In this document: positions 22,930 through 34,288 of the stretch, piece by piece
Layout of the letters: every line of letters starts with the position of its first letter
How positions within the stretch are numbered: position 1 is the stretch's first letter
Source of the DNA: Hysterangium stoloniferum
Lineage: Eukaryota; Basidiomycota; Agaricomycetes; Hysterangiales; Hysterangiaceae
Direction: 5' to 3'
DNA: 64,000 nucleotides
NCBI GenBank assembly: GCA_015178975.1
Contig: WHVD01000006.1
Location: forward strand, 930,001-994,000
Made by a program: the position numbers and the translations under genes
The notes under the pieces: generated by a model
Database searches by the model: none
Seen by the model: the letters and a program-made list of their open reading frames with translations, nothing else
Told to the model about the DNA's origin: nothing

Positions 22930-24560
22930 GACTCAGCTGTCACATTTTAGGTCACACACTGGGATAATATTTTGATCGACGATAAATAATAGGCGGAGTT
23001 GATGTCCGGATCATTCCAGAGCTGATAATTATTAGTTGCAAATACTCTCTAATTACTCAACAATTACAGCATCTGAACCCTTGCAGTCCGGAGGCCAACC
23101 CACTTGGTGCCGGTAGCCATGCCTACACCGCCCTATATATCGAATATTCATGATTACTCGAACTATGACTACCACCCTACAAAATGACATGACTCCATGA
23201 CTCCATCCCCTGGCAAATCTCACATTCTCTCATGTCGTTAGTATATCTCATTTTGCTTAACAGCCATAAAGATTGCGCCATTGTTTTATTCTTTTCCATA
23301 AAGTATTTGTTGTCTTGTAGTTTTTAGCTTTACGCTTGCGCCGGCTTGAGCGCAACCTAGGTTTTTCCCATCGTGCACCATTCAGTACATTGGTTTTTGA
23401 TCCAGACAGCTCCCGGAGGAAGTCCCATTCTAGGAAGCTCCTGGACTTTGAGCACTTACGTAAACCCATCATCTGCAGAGCGTCGGCATCGCGGATAGAA
23501 GTCTTTGCTAGCCCGAGGGCACAAGGAGAAGGCAGAGATTTGTTGATCAATACTTCTTTCAATGTCTATCTGCAGGGTCTCTCTGACGCAGCGTCTTACA
23601 TAACCATAGCAAGCCGACGTCGTTGATGGCGCTGCGGTTCTAAGCTGCGCAGCTTACAGGATAATTGTAGCGTTCGATTGTGGTGAGTTGATATGGGTTA
23701 CTCCTTTCATGCCAAACGCCGGTGTTATTTTGTGATATTTCTCCATCTATTGCTCTTCCATTTATAGTGTCATTGATTAATTATTATAGTAAAGCGAATT
23801 AACAAGTATGAGACTAGAATCTACCTATCACTAGAACATTTGGATAAGATGAGTGATTATCACTTTATATGGTTTTGGATGGGTGGAATTCAATTGACCG
23901 TTTATCTCGGGTAGTCACAAATTCATTGAGTCCCAAGGTCGACTATTTTAGGATGTGACTTTGAAAAGCTGAATCAGATTAGAAGACGAACTTCAATCAA
24001 CAAACACAGTTGCCACTTTGCGTATCCTGACTTAGAGGGTTTATTTGTGGATGATTCAATGGGCCCGGCATAGATAGTCTCCGTCCGGATTACAACGGAC
24101 CTCAACCTCACGATTCTATGGAATCCATAATTAAGTTTACTGTCTACCATCCATCTCCAGCGCGGATTTCTGGACATTCACCCATCTAGAGGCAGGTATA
24201 CATGTGCAACAAGACTGCAGGGTACCTTTAAGGTCCTCATCAGCCCTGAGCACCACCATTTGTAATAGAAGCCAGAATTCGGAATTGAAGAAGGGATACA
24301 ATCAGAGCTTTTCAATCTTTGGCAAACGGTGTAGTGTGGGGTAAAATCTATCAAGGAAGCATCGGAAGCAGCGCCAGATCTAAAAACTCAAAGGAGCCTT
24401 AGAGACGCCTTTTGGAGTTAAATTCGCCCATTGGGATCCTTGAGGTTTTGAATTAATACCGGTGAAAAAAACTTTTGGCGCAAGGCTTTCTTGAGCGGTT
24501 ATGCGGTGCGAATGTTGGCGGGTCACTCCCGTAACTAACGTTTATATCCACAGTCCAAAG
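22930..24560. other. Unassigned sequence upstream of the desaturase
   Basis: CpG content rises here relative to the repeats, so it is probably unique host DNA. Overlapping open frames at 23257-23562 (-, Arg/Lys-rich C-terminus) and 23336-23626 (+) have no recognisable family. A segment of about 45 bp containing CCTTTTGGAGTTAAA and CGCCC.ATTGGGA is duplicated at about 24405 and 24563. No gene is called with confidence. Confidence 0.4.
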
Positions 24561-24747
24561 AGCTTTAGAGGAGCCTTTTGGAGTTAAACCCGCCCCATTG
24601 GGAAGGTGGGCGAGCCACCTCCGTAGCTGACATTTTTCTCCGTAGAGATACCGCTTTATCAATGGCTGCAGTGGCATAAATACGACCGGTTCGAAAACCA
24701 GAATCTCCAAAGTCTTTCGACGTCCATCTATTCAAAGAAAACTCACC

Positions 24748-26770
24748 TTGGATTTTACACTTCACCTCGCAGAGCTTACCACCTCAGGGTATGATTCAAA
24801 CCGTCCCCGCCCTTCCAAGCCCCTTCCGGCTGAAGTCCAAACCAGCCAAACCAGCCATGCTTCGCGTCCGCCGATATGGTGGTCAAATGTCATTGTTTTT
24901 ACAATAGTCCATATATGGGCGATTTATGGGATACTTTATACATCCCCATTTACGAAGACACCTACTCAAACGCTCGTCATGACGGTCATTCTAAATCAAC
25001 TTACATTTTTGGGGTACGTTGCGTCTAAACGGTAGTGGCCTTCGTTTGCTTAATCCTAAATGTTTACTCTGAAGGATCACGGTTGGTTACCACCGTCTAT
25101 TTTCTCATCGGGCATTTCAGACAACAATGTTTGTCAAAATTATTCTCGCTATACTGGGTGCCATGGGATGTCAGGGGTCCGCAAAGGTCGGGATTATGCA
25201 ATAAGATCTATGTTATCGTATCTAATACCGTTCTAGTGGTGGTAAATGTGTTGTTATTGTGTCATTACATTATCCACTTAATGTCTTTTACCTGAAAACA
25301 TAGGGCTGTTAGGCACAGACTACATCATGTATGTCCGTCATTTATTGGTCTCCATTACAAAACTAATTATAATTATGATTTAGAGATTTACTGATGACCC
25401 GGAACATGACCCGTAAAATTTGGATGCTTTATTAAAGAAATATTATTAATGTTTTACCCTCAACGTAGGTATGCTGCCAGTCGAGGACTAGTCTTCTCCC
25501 ATGTAGGATGGATATTCTTCAAGCCTTCCTATCCGAGAATGAGTTGGATCGAAAAAGATGATCTGGACAAAGATATAGGTTAATTAAAACTTGTTTGCCT
25601 TTGGTTAAATCTCACTCATGTCTGAATATAGTTGTGAGGATTCAAGACCGATATTTTGGTATACTGCTAGCAAATATTTTCATCCCATAGTTGATGATCG
25701 CGGCCCTTCTTTCTAGTTTACATTGCTGGCTTTTTCTCCTTCATAGTTCCTCCCTTGGTTGGGATGATATGGGGAGATGCTCTCGGAGCTTTTATTTGGT
25801 CCGGACTAGTCTCCAGGGTTCTAAGTAAGAAATATTATGCTCAGCTCATTCATAAGGTACTGACAGTTGGCGGATAGCGTGGCATTGTACGTTTCTTATA
25901 AATTCGTGAGCGTATTTGCCTGTCCGACTCGCTCCACAATCTCATACCATCTAGCCTTGCACACTGGGAAGGTCTGCAACATTTTACGGATGAAGTTAGT
26001 GCCAAGAAAAACCTCGTAAGTGTTGAGTTCTTTCATTGGATCCATCAACTGAATTCTTTGAAAGTTGGTGGCGGTATGCACGAGCGGAGAGGGAAATCAT
26101 AATTTTGTAGGCCTTCTCTCCTTGTTTCCATAATTTGTATATATACTGATTTTCGTCTCTCCAGCATGTGAGGGGAAATTTATCACCTCTCAATGATTCC
26201 TCACTCCTTTATCCAGCACGCATTTCCCTATGACTTTCGTGCCGGCCCGGCCTTATTGGACTGGGACCCCTCGAAATGGGTCATACTACTCCTTCGCCAG
26301 TTTAGATTAGCCAAAAATCTTCAATACGCTGCAGAAGAGGACATTCAATATGCTATGGCCTATATGCGACGCAAAAACATGAAGTCCGGGAAATTGTCAG
26401 CAGTTCCTTTGACGGAGCAGGAATGTAATGAAACTTCCGAATGGACTGGTCCCACATGGAGCAAATCCGAAACGCAGAGCCACGTGAAAAGTCTCCCGGG
26501 GAAGTGCCTCATCCTCGTAGATGACTTCCTCATAGATGTTACTACGTTTATGAAAACTCATGTATTATTTTCGTTTTGTGCCTATCGCGAGCTAACCATT
26601 ATTTATAGCCTGGAGGCGCAAAGATCCTCCGCACCTATTCCCTGAAGGTATCCGACAATGAAGTCATCTGGCAAGATGCTACTTGGGCATTCGATAACTT
26701 GAATCACCACACTCGAATGGCGCGGCGACGTATGCGACAGATGGCGATTGCTAAAATATCCTATTCTTAA
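24748..26770 (+). CDS. OLE1: Acyl-CoA delta-9 (stearoyl-CoA) desaturase with C-terminal cytochrome b5 domain
   Basis: The ER-membrane enzyme that makes oleate/palmitoleate from saturated acyl-CoA. Exons read here: up to 25013, 25075-25186, 25237-25241, 25304-25328, 25384-25412, 25469-25578, 25632-25658, 25717-25824, 25878-25905, 25955-26015, 26065-26106, 26165-26167, 26217-26561, 26609-26770. Motifs: membrane segment WWSNVIVFTIVHIWAIYG; His box 1 GYHRLFSH; box 2 KWWAVRHRLHHRFTDD; NSLAHW; box 3 GEGNHNFHHAFPYDFR; b5 haem site HPGGAK with distal NHHTRMAR. Boxes 2 and 3 are complete only if 5-nt (TGGTG) and 3-nt (CAT) microexons are spliced in. Introns are 47-62 nt; the donor at 25187 (GTCGGG) is atypical. 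The start codon is not resolved: the first visible frame is open back to 24646 with no ATG, so an upstream exon is likely. It looks functional. Confidence 0.9.
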
Positions 26771-26934
26771 AATTTCACAGACCGAGCTCTTAGAGCCGTG
26801 GAAGGGGGGGTGCATAGATGTTAGTGTTGGTTAAATTATGAATTTTTTCAGTCAATTTCATAATCTATGAGGGCTGCGCCCAATGCTCGACTGTAAAATA
26901 CACGAATCGCAGTTCTGAAATATATAGCTAATTA

Positions 26935-27310
26935 GAGTGTCCATTTGTGCATACGCCCTGGGCCAGCAAGTCTCAACATGGAGAGCGATCGCAGTAAGTT
27001 ATATTGTACCCTGGAGCCAGTAGCTTCTAGTCGTCGTCCGTCTCTTTCCTGTACCAAAACATCTTTCAGGCGGCCTGTTGTGTCGACAAGTTTGACTAGT
27101 TCAGTGGTTGTGTCGCTACGAGCAGTTTCACAATGAAACTGGCATGAAACGAAAACTTCTGCCGGCATTGCCTTCAGCCTGACTAGGAAGCGCACTACCG
27201 TTTCTTCCTTCCCCAAACGATTGATTAATGTTCCATTGAATTCAAAAGTGTACGAAGCTGTATTCTGACAGCTTACCGCCGACCAACAAGCATTGACAAA
27301 ACGTCCAAAT
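26935..27310 (-). CDS. Unrecognised ORF between desaturase and CutC
   Basis: An open frame runs leftwards with QNTASYTFEFNGTLINRLG, then KEETVVRFLVRLKAMPAEV, then VKLVDTTGRLKDVLVQERD, ending MHKWTL before a stop. It is about 120 residues long, basic, and without membrane segments. No family is recognised, and a start codon is not clear; a Met occurs inside KAMPAEV and an upstream exon is possible. It lies just downstream of CutC on the same strand and is convergent with the desaturase. It may be a small host gene or chance. Confidence 0.3.
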
Positions 27311-27318
27311 CAGCTAAA

Positions 27319-28487
27319 TTATATATTCTTCTCAGGCTCTGCAAATTCATCCGCAACAGTGCGAACCTTATCCACAACTGCTCTGTCAGTACGCCAAATA
27401 CCCCATTCCCCTGTCCCACCCAAACCCATTCCCAAACCCTCTTTACGATAAATCATTGAACCATCCAGCCATCGGCCCGCGCTCAAATGTAACTCTCGAA
27501 ATTCCTTCCACCAGCCACAACTCACCAGCTTTTGTACTGTCTCAGCATTGATCCCTGCTCCCGGTAGGATAGTTATCGGCGGTTCCAATGTGAGAGATAG
27601 GCGGGCTAAAGCGGACAATATCTCCAAACTATCTGGTGCCCGTTTGCCGTGGCCGCTGACTTAAAGTGTTAAACGGAATGGGGGCGTTAGACTTTGAGGC
27701 CACCTACCTAGTAAGAATGCGATTGATACCTCCAACCGAAAAAACATCCTTTAGAGCTGAGACACGTCTGGTTAACTATGCTCAAAACTCCGTGTCAATC
27801 ACCTTCTGTAGGATCGCGAGTCATATCGAATGCTCGATGAAAGCATACTACCCAAAATTATAGACGCATCTAGCTGTAAATACTTAAATGCCGACCTTCC
27901 AATGGCTTTGCTGCCTCTACCAGTCTAAGAGGTGGAGCAATGATTAATATTAGTGTGTTGCATAAAGAGCAATATAACACACATTCGTGTTTTTGCGATA
28001 TCTACCGTCCCCTCAGGACGAAGAACTCCTACGACGATACCGGTAATATTTTCGGACTTCAAACAATTTATATCTTCAAGCATGACCGCAAGCTCGTCCT
28101 CTGAGTAGACAAAATCACCAATCCGGGGCCGTATCATAACCTAGAAACCACGTTATAATTCGGTAGTTAATAAACTCTTGACCCAGAAAGATTGATTTAG
28201 TCGCTTACCATAAGTCCAACATTTGGGCAAGCAGCCTTTATGGTTTTAACTAGACCAAGACTAGGCGTTGTGCCACCCCCGATTCCCAGGTTGCCACACA
28301 CTTCGAGACGTAATGCACCTCCAGCAACTGCCCTAATAAAGGGATTAATGTTATATGTACACATTGGCGAAGAAATTTATAACGGATTTGTAGGGTATGA
28401 TTTAAATGGGACTAACTCGACCGCAGACTCAGGGGAGTCGACACACACTTCAATGCATACCGAGGGACGGGACGGGTTAACGTCCAT
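27319..28487 (-). CDS. cutC: Copper homeostasis protein CutC family
   Basis: A TIM-barrel protein of the CutC family. The family was named for copper tolerance; its exact biochemical role is debated. Translation from ATG at 28487: MDVNPSRPSVCIEVCVDSPE, then (after GTTAGT...TTATTAG) GGALRLEVCGNLGIGGGTTP, then VMIRPRIGDFVYSEDELAVM, VVGVLRPEGTVDIAKTR, VEAAKPLE, CFHRAFDMTRDPTE, GGINRILTSGHGKRAPDSLE, and ITILPGAGINAETVQKL to the end. All hallmark blocks (EVCVDS, GGTTPS, MIRPR.GDF, FHRAFD, ILTSG, PGAGI) are present. About seven exons with short introns. The C-terminal exon is 27660-27319. Start codons of CutC and RRP1 are 119 bp apart and divergent, suggesting a shared promoter. Confidence 0.9.
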
Positions 28488-28606
28488 GACAGAACCTATT
28501 AAAAGCAAATTGTGCAAAGATCTTTAAAAAAAGATACGACCAACTGAAATTGCAAGTTCGAACTCCGAACATTTTACAAGGCCTTTCGATCACCTGTCTT
28601 TAAAGG
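28488..28606. promoter_or_regulatory. Bidirectional intergenic promoter CutC/RRP1
   Basis: Only 119 bp separate the two start codons, which face away from each other. No clear TATA box is seen. Shared regulation is inference from spacing. Confidence 0.5.
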
Positions 28607-29841
28607 ATGGAATCCTCTTCTAGTACCCCACCTCTTGGAAAGTATCTGGCATCTTCAGGTAAGTTACGACTCTCCAATGGGGCATTTTCATTTATTAACT
28701 ATCAACATCAAGATAAGAAAACTCGCGACAAAGCAGTGAAAAATCTTTCTGTCTTTTTGTCCAATAACTCCAAGGAGCCGCTACCAAAACCTGAATTAGC
28801 CAAACTATGGAAAGGAATCTTTTATTGTGTGTTTTACTTTCTAGATTCATCATAAACTATACGTTCATCTGGCAAGGCGAGAACAGGCTACTGGATGTCA
28901 GACAAACCACTCGTTCAACAGGCCCTTTCGAGCGAATTAGCTGAATTGGTTCTCACAATATCGACAGCGTCAGCTTCTTTAGCGTTTTTAAGAGCATTCT
29001 GGGAAGCTACTGTGAGGGAGTGGGGCGGTATAGATCGCTTGCGGTAACTCACTATGTCAACCTTGCATATTTATTAATTATTTATCCCTATCGAAAACAG
29101 GCTGGATAAGTATTACATGCTCATAAGGAAGTTCACAAATGCAGCTTTCAGGCTTCTCATTCGTGAACAATGGGCATCGGGTGTTTGCACAGAGTATAAC
29201 GATATATTACGAACAGTGGGAGGACCCTTATGGTAATTAGTTTCTCAGCCCATTTGAAAATTGACTTATTTTTCTCTTTGAAGTCCAGAGGACAATCGTG
29301 TGCCGAACAGCCTAGGTTATCATTTGTCAGACATTTATCTAGAAGAGCTGAACAAAGCTGTTAAAATTTCATCACCTGTATGTTATTCGACGTCTATAAT
29401 TTTTGTTGTTAATGTTCTACGCAGTGTCCACCTACCCCGCTTTGTACAATGTTCGCACCATTTTTGGCTTTGGCCGCTCGTACACCATCCAACGTTACGT
29501 ATAAACGACTCCACACGTCGTTATTTGAACCCCTACTTTCTAATCTTGCCATTGCCTCCGAATCTTCTACTCAAGATCTCTCTGATGACTTGGAAGGACC
29601 GAAACGAAAACGAACCAAGAGACCAGATCCGATATTTCAGGATTTAATTTATAATTCTCGTCGGGATGAAAATGAACCTAAAGCTCAAACGCCTAATGAA
29701 CTTCGAAAAAGTATATATCAAGCTATTTTTGACGTTGCCAGCCAACAGGAGACGAGAGATTCGAACCGAAGAAAGTTGTATGCTGTTTGGAAGGAAGGGA
29801 TAGAAGATGATTTTAAGAATGCCGATGTAGATGGGAGTTGA
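28607..29841 (+). CDS. RRP1: Ribosomal RNA processing protein 1 (RRP1/NOP52 family)
   Basis: A nucleolar protein needed for 27S pre-rRNA processing to 25S and 5.8S rRNA in yeast. Exons read through GT-AG introns: LGKYLASS / DKKTRDKAVKNLSVFLSNN..LAKLWKGIFYC / YWMSDKPLVQQALSSELAEL..FWEATVREWGGIDRLR / LDKYYMLIRKFTNAAFRLL..GGPLC / PEDNRVPNSLGYHLSDIYLE..ISSP / CPPTPLCTMFAPFLALAART..LFEPLLSNL and a charged tail (PKRKRTKRPDP). The family signatures KTRDKAVKNL, LWKGIFYC, SDKPLVQQ and WGGIDRLRLDKYYML are all present. The length of about 320 residues is typical for the conserved domain with a short tail. Stop at 29841. The basic cluster fits nucleolar import. Confidence 0.9.
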
Positions 29842-30021
29842 AGAAGGATGGAAGAATCGCTTATTACTACTATCTTCCTAATCGTGGCTCACATCGTCTA
29901 GTCAAGTCGGTCAATATTATGCAGTGGCCAGTCGTGAATCTTAGATGATGTCAGACCTCAGAGCAATACCTTACATAAGTACAACTGGCACGCCTCGCCA
30001 GTATATAGGAAAGTAGACTCT

Positions 30022-30564
30022 ATGCCTGCCAAATCCCCTATAACATGCCATGGTACGCGATTATCGGAAGGCTGGTAATGACTACGTTATCTGAACACCG
30101 TCGATACAGTTCTCGATTCTTCTCGAGGAAAACCTGCGGGCGATGTACAAGTTATCATTCAGCAGGGACAACTTCATTCACACTCGGACACTTATGAATT
30201 CATTGAATTGGCTCGTGGGTATGAGGCCAATTATTGGGTGTACGGCTGCAGTTGTGTCTGAAACAATTCAGGATGACGGATGGTGATGGACGTTGCTCAA
30301 GTCTCCTCGATTCCACGATTCTGCAAGCTGGGGTATACAAAGTCATTTTCAAAGTGGACGAATACTTTAAAGCAAAAGGAGATACTTGTTTCTTCCCGTT
30401 TGTGGAGGTAAGATCATTATTTTGTCGATTGAATACTGCTTTAAAGATAATCTGCGTCCATTTGTGGCCTTTAGATCAGTTTTAATCTCGCAGGGCCGGG
30501 AGAGCATTATCATATACCGCTCCTCATCAGTCCTTACTCATATACAACATATCGTGGCAGTTGA
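30022..30564 (+). CDS. 5-hydroxyisourate hydrolase (transthyretin-like)
   Basis: Converts 5-hydroxyisourate, the product of urate oxidase, to OHCU in purine breakdown. Exons 30022-30052, 30110-30218, 30272-30407, 30475-30564 give 121 residues. Sequence blocks: MPAKSPITCHVLDSSRGKPA, VQVIIQQG, MTDGDGRCSSLL, ILQAGVYKVIFKVDEYF, FFPFVEISF, GEHYHIPLLISPYSYTTYRGS and stop. The C-terminal YRGS, the catalytic His of CHVLD, Arg of DGRC and His of HYHIP are all present, so it looks active. The family works as a tetramer, often peroxisomal; the C-terminus here is YRGS, so no PTS1 is obvious. It lies 180 bp downstream of RRP1 and is convergent with UBC12 (269 bp between stop codons). Confidence 0.93.
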
Positions 30565-30832
30565 TGCCACATCCTCTCATGCACACAGCATTATATTGCG
30601 AACATACTCATTCTTTCAACGCACATCTTATGATGGCGTATGTCCATTCCATCAGAAGCATGAATCGAATGTCTCTGACACGATAAGGTGCTGAATCTCA
30701 CAATGAATATTGAGTCAGTAAGATACAGCTAGATAATTGTATGATGTGCGGAGGGATATATTAGTGATCCACGATGAGGCAAAGGGCGTTCTGTGATTAG
30801 TATTGTGGATACAGATCTCTAATAACACAGCG

Positions 30833-31652
30833 CTATGGTTGTACATTGTCATAATCAATCCCCTTTACCATCCCCCCTCGTAAGGAATTCTTCACATTTT
30901 GTATGAATGTGTCGCGGTTACGCCGTAAATCTTCGGCTGCTTCTACAAAACAAGGACACATTTATGGGTCAGTACTTTTTTTTTTTGGAATTCGCCATAT
31001 TGGCACTTACCTTTGTTCAAAGGATCATCGGCATTAGGCTCAAGGAAAAGATATTGTAACCCAACCATTACGGAATTCAAATTGAGGACCGGTTTCCAGT
31101 CTTCTCTAAGAATGTTCAAGCAAACATTACCCTCTAAGTCTACATTGGGGTGATATATCTATATTGTATCGTATGTAGCACCATTGGCAAAAACGAGGGA
31201 AGATATACATACCTTAGGGATGCATTTAACTTTCGGAGGCTCATGGGGGTAGTTGGTATTGATGACGAAAGAAAACTTGAAAGCACCACCCTTGTACATG
31301 CCTGTTCAAAACATGAAAATAGAGAAGTATATGTCATCTGAAGCTAATTTACCCTCATCAGGCGTGATTACTAGTTCGAAGTTAAGGAGGTTAGTGGCGT
31401 CGGGATGATAAAGTTTCATGGTTGATGGAAGATCTAACTCTGTAAGATCTGATAAAGTCCTATCAATGGTCTGTTAATAACCGTGAAAACATAATCGCAC
31501 CTTTCTGAACACGGATTTGAGCAGCACTAGTCTTGGGCTTCCTCTTCGCTGCCGCCTCCTCATTTTTCTTCATGCTCCAAATCTGGAAATTGGAAGTCGA
31601 AATTAGTGACTAAAGGAACGATAGGGAGCTCAACTATGTCTACCTTGATCAT
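30833..31652 (-). CDS. UBC12: NEDD8-conjugating enzyme E2 (UBC12)
   Basis: The E2 that passes NEDD8/Rub1 to cullins. Reading from ATG at 31652: MIK / [25 protein letters not shown] / [30 protein letters not shown] / [28 protein letters not shown] / [36 protein letters not shown] / [29 protein letters not shown] stop. The N-terminal MIK.(W/F)S.K extension is the UBC12 hallmark that binds the NEDD8 E1. The active-site Cys lies in [11 protein letters not shown]. The first coding exon is only 9 nt (31644-31652). Six exons; the introns include one of 54 nt with GTATGT donor. Confidence 0.95.
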
Positions 31653-31802
31653 CGTGAGTCGAACAAAAGGGTAAAAGGTGGGGGTGGCGGCTTGAAGTGC
31701 TAATGACTTGCAAGAATACACGAGACTCGGCCTGATTGATCGTATTTCGGCTGCTCCCGAGCCGGCGGCACCCGAAGTTGGCCTCCTATTCTTCTGGTTG
31801 TT
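31653..31802. promoter_or_regulatory. Bidirectional intergenic promoter UBC12/dioxygenase
   Basis: 150 bp separate the divergent start codons. No TATA box is evident. Co-regulation is inferred from spacing only. Confidence 0.45.
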
Positions 31803-33184
31803 ATGTCTTCGTTTGCAACCCTTCCGATAATCGACTTGGATGTCTTTTTGTCTTCCGGTTCTAAGGAAGAACGCGATGAAGAATGCTCAAAGGTTGATTA
31901 ATCCTGATCATACTGATCGAATCTACATATAATATATGTTTTAGGCTGCCCACGCGTTAATCACTTTCGGTGCTCTTATTTTGCATGATTCACGCATTGA
32001 AGAAGAAGATAACATCAACTTTCTTAATCTTTTGGAGGATTACTTCGCACAGCCAGATGAAACACTGAGAAGAGACGAGCGACCGGAACTGGGATACCAA
32101 GTGGGTGCTACATTGGAAAACACTGAAAAACCAAAGTGTGCAATCCACGAGCCATGTCTTGATGTCATTGCCCGCTTGGATCCCGCAGAGAGGCCATTGG
32201 ACATTTCAGCGCACAATCCCGATCCCAAGTGTAGGTTCTTTTGGCGAATGTCTGAGCATCCGCCATATGAGACTGCTTTCCCTGGCATAAATTCTTCCAA
32301 CATTATACCCGAGGCGTTTCACGACCACTGGGAGTCAACATTGGAGAAGTGGGGCAAATCCATGAAGGAAGCTATCGAGGATTTGGCCCAGATGACTGCG
32401 CTTGGCTTGGGCCTCGACCACAGTGCATTCACGGATGCTGCGAAGTATGGGTATGTGTTTGTGTCGTAATGTGTTATTCCTACCTACGTCGGTGTTAGTC
32501 CTCACCTTCTGGCTCCGACTGCATCCGATCTTCGAAAATACGGCACAAAAGACACCATTCTTGCCGGTTTTCATACAGATCTTAATTTTCTGACTATTCA
32601 CGGCCGATCTCGTTACCCTGGTCTCAACATATGGGCAAGAAATACTGGAAAGCGTATACCTGTTGTCTTTCCCAAGGAAGGCAAATTTCTTCTGGTCCAG
32701 GCATGTTATCGTTTAACATCACAAAAGTGTCCGACTACTGACTGCCACCGGAATTAGGCTGGGAAGCAACTAGAACATATCACCGGGGGATTAATCAAAG
32801 CTGGATATCACGAAGTTGTCGTGAATGATGCCACGCTAACTGTATGTATATATAATATTATAATATTTCACTTTTGACCCATTCTATCAATAGACTATGG
32901 CGAGCCGAAACGTGGCGTATCCGGACCGTCCACAAATACGCATTTCGTCGACGTTCTTCTACCATCTTTCCTCAGACTATGACCTTGCCCCCATTCCTCA
33001 GCTTTCAGAAAAAGCTAAGGAGCATGATCGTGGATTGTTGGATCTCACGGCTGACCAGCCTGTCTATGAGGCAATGAAGGTTGGCCACCAAGTACAGAAG
33101 TCAGTTGAGAGATACCCTCGTCATTCAAATGCTCAGACTGATAACGAACTCGACTTATTAGTGAACTGCGACACATCGCCTTGA
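31803..33184 (+). CDS. 2-oxoglutarate/Fe(II)-dependent dioxygenase-like protein (clavaminate synthase-like)
   Basis: Exons 31803-31892, 31945-32450, 32499-32700, 32758-32841, 32894-33184, about 390 residues. N-terminal FATLPIIDLDVFLSSGS is the usual DIOX_N start. The iron-binding HxD is in GFHTDLNFLTIHGRSRYPG. The distal His is in GKQLEHITGG. The 2-oxoglutarate Arg is probably in RPQIRISSTFFYH. The family oxidises small molecules; the substrate cannot be told. The intron at 32701-32757 starts GC (GCATGT) and ends TTAG, a GC-AG intron. The gene looks intact. Confidence 0.85.
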
Positions 33185-34283
33185 TGGCCTGACACGATGG
33201 ATATATATTACGGCAGGAAAGCGTATTTTAGTAGATAAAGTTATCTATCTGGGATCAATCTATTCAATAGCTTTCGTCCATTCAGCAGTTGTATGATTAT
33301 ATGTGTTTTTATTAGTCCACTGCCTCCGAGCCGCAACGACAATATATTTATTTAAGGATCCGTTTAGTTCCTGGTGTAATTACGTTTCTACCGATCTGAA
33401 CACTTGCATTGTTTTCTTTGGATATGCGCGGAGTATTATGACCCTGATAAAGATCTTATCTTATCTAAAGGTTCGACAACTTTCGAAAAATCCCTGCAGA
33501 CTTGACCTGTGAACAAAATGTTTCAAACATTGAAGCAAGTTAATAAATAACAGGACTAGTGCAGATGTCAATAAGGTACTCTTGGCTCAGAGACGACAAT
33601 CAGGGAGGTCCGGAACTTCCTGATAGTGACATGCTCCATGTCCAATATTGGTCATCGACCGTAGGCCTGCCAGTAAGCCAAATCAGAATAAGGAACTGTT
33701 TGAGACATCCAAGAAGCCTGGGGCATCCTTGCCCACTAAGCAATTCTGGCCTGATTGGGGATTACAAAGAGTGATGGAAGAGTGAGATGGAACAAATAAG
33801 TGACAGATTGAGGTGTGAGTAGACAGAAAGAATATGCGTGCAAAAGCAAATAACACAAATAAATGATACAAGGAAATAATGGATAACCATCAGAATGGAC
33901 ATGGAGGAGTGTGGCTTAAAAAGGAAATAGCTGTTAGTATCTGCAAGCCTGGGGGATCACAGTGCGATGACTCTCGGCACTTGGAGTGAATGCCACTAAG
34001 GACTGAGCGGGTAGAAGTAAACCGGTGATATAGCTAGGTTTCCAGATGAGGTCCTACTCTCATCTGGATGTAACTATATACTAAGCTACATGGTCTGTGC
34101 ACTTGGTTTGGAACTAAGGGAACACTAAACTAAATATAGCTAATCACATGTGAACCAGACCGGAAAAATACATTCACAATACGAGGTATGATTTAATACT
34201 AATCGTAATCATCATACTCTAACAATAGCTTGGTACAAGTTGTCAGGAGCACCAAACGGTGGGATGCCAGAATGGTGAATACT
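33185..34283. other. Intergenic and repeat-like sequence without gene
   Basis: Short ORFs only. The first 350 bp look like a host 3' region. From about 33560 CpG becomes scarce, and phrases such as GGCATCCTTGCCCAC and GGAACTAAGGGAACAC resemble a decayed repeat, but I cannot assign a family. Confidence 0.4.
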
Positions 34284-34288
34284 ACAGG

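Noticed and set aside
23257-23626. Overlapping ORFs on both strands as a small mitochondrial or ribosomal protein gene
   Set aside because: No motif could be matched and neither strand shows convincing start or splice structure.
24748-26770. Desaturase as a pseudogene, because no long ORF spans it
   Set aside because: With 13 short introns, including the ones around the microexons, all three His boxes, the b5 haem site and the stop are recovered in one frame.
33303-33512. Small membrane protein ORF (69 aa)
   Set aside because: No family, short, in the AT-rich 3' region of the dioxygenase; probably chance.
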